NCBI GenBank assembly: GCA_007118765.1
Contig: SKQZ01000346.1
Coordinates: 1-7,992 of the forward strand
DNA length: 7,992 nucleotides
From: Candidatus Hydrogenedentota bacterium
GTDB lineage: Bacteria > Hydrogenedentota > Hydrogenedentia > Hydrogenedentales > CAITNO01
Direction of reading: 5' to 3'
Every line of letters starts with the position of its first letter. The first letter of the stretch is position 1. The position numbers and the translations under genes were made by a program. A model generated the notes under the pieces. It searched no databases, was not told where the DNA came from, and was given only the letters and a program-made list of their open reading frames with translations. Shown in pieces: positions 6,487-7,992 of the stretch.

Positions 6487-7737
6487 ATGGATACCACGCA
6501 CCATATCACACACATGCTGCAAATCGCGGAAACGGCGCTGACCGACAATCTGATGTCCTTTTGGGCTCATAACACATGGGATATGCAATATGGCGGATTC
6601 CTGACCCGACTTGACCGACGGGGCCGGAGATTGGATGCAACGGAAAAAGTTTTGATGATGCAGGTGCGCATGATTGCGGCCCTTTCGGCGGCACACCGGC
6701 ATGGTCTGCGGGATTTCGGGTATCTTGACCTCGCCCGCCGCGGCTATGAATACTTGATAGACGCCTTTTGGGATCAAGAGCAGGGCGGATTCTTTTTCTC
6801 CCTTACCCGGGATGGCGTTCCCCGCTCCACACGAAAAAATACCGACTTCCATGCATACGCCATGACAGGGCTTGTGGAATACTATCGCGCCTCCGGGGAC
6901 GAAGAGGCATTGGCATGGGCGGGGCGTACTTTCGACCTGCTGCTCGAACAGGCAGCAGACCGCGACATGGGCTTTGTTGAAGACTTCGACGACGGCACAT
7001 GGCCGCCGCTAAATGCCGAGCAAATGAAGTTGGACGAGGGACGACAGGTAAAAACCATTGACATGCATGCCAACATGCTGGAAGGCATGATGTATCTGGC
7101 GGCGGCGTCGGGCGACGAAAATCATGTTCGTGCGCTTGATGCGCTGTTACAGTTAATCTGTGAGAAAGGCATTCATCCGCAACACGGCTGCACCATCACC
7201 GCCTTTGACGACAACTGGCAACCGGTGGGCGATGCGGAAGGAAGAATGACCACCTCATACGGTCTAAACGTTGAATTGGCGTGGTTCATTTGGGAATCGG
7301 CTTCTATTGTCCCCGGCAAGCCTGAACGGTATCATCAAGCGGCCCTCGGACTGCTTGACCATGCCCTGGCGTTCGGATTCGATCATGAACGGGGCGGCCT
7401 GGCCGCTTTCGGTCCCCTCACGGGACACGTGTTGGATGCCGATATACTGGGTCATGACCGGCTGATAAAATCGTGGTGGGCGCAGGCGGAACTGGTCAAT
7501 GCACTGTGCGAAGCCTGTAACCGCTGCGAGAATACAACGTATTTTGAGCCGCTCTCAAAAACGTTCGACTGGATTTATCAATTTCAAATGGACCACGATT
7601 ACGGCGACTGGTATCAAGATACGGACTGGTATACCGGCGAACCCTTGACCACCGACAAGGGGCGCGAGTTCAAGACGGCGTTTCATGCCGGACGCGCCTT
7701 GATTCGCGCAATCACGGCGTTCCGTAAATGGCTGTAG
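6487..7737 (+). CDS. AGE-family sugar epimerase/isomerase (N-acylglucosamine / cellobiose 2-epimerase-like)
   Basis: With ATG 6487 the protein has 416 residues, normal for this (alpha/alpha)6-barrel family, and no signal peptide, so it is cytoplasmic. Family landmarks in order are FWAHNTWDMQYGGF (25-38), the Arg of QVRMIAAL (Arg61), WDQEQGGFFFS (95-105), HANMLEG (194-200), SYGLNVELAWFIWE (257-270), KSWWAQAE (328-335) and KGREFKTAFHAGRAL (391-405). The C-terminal catalytic His (His400) and Glu263 are present. The His normally found in the Y-G-H-x-x-E motif is Leu260, and the position three before Glu199, His in cellobiose epimerases, is Asn196. Epimerase activity and substrate are therefore uncertain. 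The frame extends upstream to a GTG at 6397, but those 30 residues lack family similarity. The GGAGG at 6463-6467 is 19 bases from the ATG, rather far; GGAAAG at 6472-6477 is better placed but weak. It heads an operon with the FAD oxidoreductase. Confidence 0.85.
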   Translation: MDTTHHITHMLQIAETALTDNLMSFWAHNTWDMQYGGFLTRLDRRGRRLDATEKVLMMQVRMIAALSAAHRHGLRDFGYLDLARRGYEYLIDAFWDQEQGGFFFSLTRDGVPRSTRKNTDFHAYAMTGLVEYYRASGDEEALAWAGRTFDLLLEQAADRDMGFVEDFDDGTWPPLNAEQMKLDEGRQVKTIDMHANMLEGMMYLAAASGDENHVRALDALLQLICEKGIHPQHGCTITAFDDNWQPVGDAEGRMTTSYGLNVELAWFIWESASIVPGKPERYHQAALGLLDHALAFGFDHERGGLAAFGPLTGHVLDADILGHDRLIKSWWAQAELVNALCEACNRCENTTYFEPLSKTFDWIYQFQMDHDYGDWYQDTDWYTGEPLTTDKGREFKTAFHAGRALIRAITAFRKWL

Positions 7738-7765
7738 ATTTGCGCGGCAGAAGGATAACGACAAC

Positions 7766-7992
7766 ATGACGAAAAAGCACATGATGAACCGCAGGGAAAT
7801 GCTGTTGACCGCCGCTGCCGGCGGCATGGGCACGGCTTTAAGCAAAGGCGCACACGCACAACCCGCTTCGGAGCCGGAAAACAATGAAACGGTCGCGTGG
7901 TCGCGCAAGGTGCCGGTGCGCTGGGAAACGGACGTGGCGGTTATCGGCGGCGGCATGGCAGGCGTGGGCGCGGCGGCCGCTGCAGCCCGGTC
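7766..7992 (+). CDS. FAD-dependent oxidoreductase with Tat-like signal (3' end beyond window)
   Basis: The first 75 codons are visible; the frame is open at the window edge. ATG 7766 has AAGGA at 7751-7755, ten bases upstream. It starts 28 bases after the epimerase stop, so the two are probably one operon. The N-terminus carries a twin-arginine signal-like pattern, NRREMLLTAAAGG (8-20) followed by a small-residue hydrophobic stretch and AHAQ near 29-32, so export of a folded flavoprotein is predicted. The linker VPVRWETDVAVIGGGMAGVG (49-68) is the start of a Rossmann FAD-binding fold with the GxGxxG glycines at 61, 63 and 66. From memory, this opening is typical of the FAD-dependent oxidoreductases (PF12831 type) abundant in planctomycete- and Hydrogenedentota-like genomes. 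Substrate cannot be read from this fragment; a sugar or sugar-derived substrate is a guess from the neighbour. Confidence 0.85.
   Translation, partial: MTKKHMMNRREMLLTAAAGGMGTALSKGAHAQPASEPENNETVAWSRKVPVRWETDVAVIGGGMAGVGAAAAAAR

Noticed and set aside
6461..6541. Short ORF from ATG 6461 overlapping the epimerase start
   Set aside because: It is 26 codons, out of frame with the epimerase, and composed of random-looking residues.

Overview
The window looks like chromosomal DNA from an uncultured, free-living, polysaccharide-processing bacterium, probably of the PVC / Hydrogenedentota type. This placement is an inference from family resemblance, not a phylogeny. It rests on a secreted multidomain protease ending in Trp-containing EF-hand/dockerin-like repeats, a secreted alpha/beta-hydrolase-like protein fused to a DUF1080-like (LamG/concanavalin-type) domain, an AGE-family sugar epimerase, and a Tat-type FAD oxidoreductase of a kind common in those phyla. 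Composition is moderately GC-rich and even across the window, with no sign of a mobile element, phage, CRISPR array, tRNA or rRNA.

Layout. Positions 1-1824 (+) hold the 3' part of a secreted S1B/V8-like serine protease with beta-sandwich domains and two C-terminal EF-hand-like repeats. Positions 1913-3280 (+) hold a signal-peptide protein with a degenerate alpha/beta hydrolase domain and a DUF1080-like domain. A convergent minus-strand pair follows: pyrG (CTP synthase, 4312-5937) and, overlapping its stop by 8 bases, an unrecognised coiled-coil membrane protein (3291-4319, GTG start). Positions 5938-6486 form a divergent intergenic region of 549 bases with a promoter-like pair, a strong stem-loop and two tiny possible leader ORFs. 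Then comes a plus-strand operon: an AGE-family epimerase/isomerase (6487-7737) and, 28 bases later, the start of a Tat-exported FAD-dependent oxidoreductase (7766 to the window end).

How the genes fit together. pyrG is housekeeping: it makes CTP for nucleic acids, lipids and sugar-nucleotide activation. Its overlapping partner is probably translationally coupled to it, but its role is unknown. The flanking plus-strand genes point to extracellular protein and carbohydrate turnover: secreted hydrolase-like proteins on the left, and sugar epimerisation plus an exported flavoprotein on the right. No complete previously undescribed system is evident. The points most worth a second look are the loss of all catalytic residues in the hydrolase-like protein, the missing catalytic His in the epimerase, the pyrG-coupled membrane coiled-coil protein, and the structured leader of the epimerase operon.
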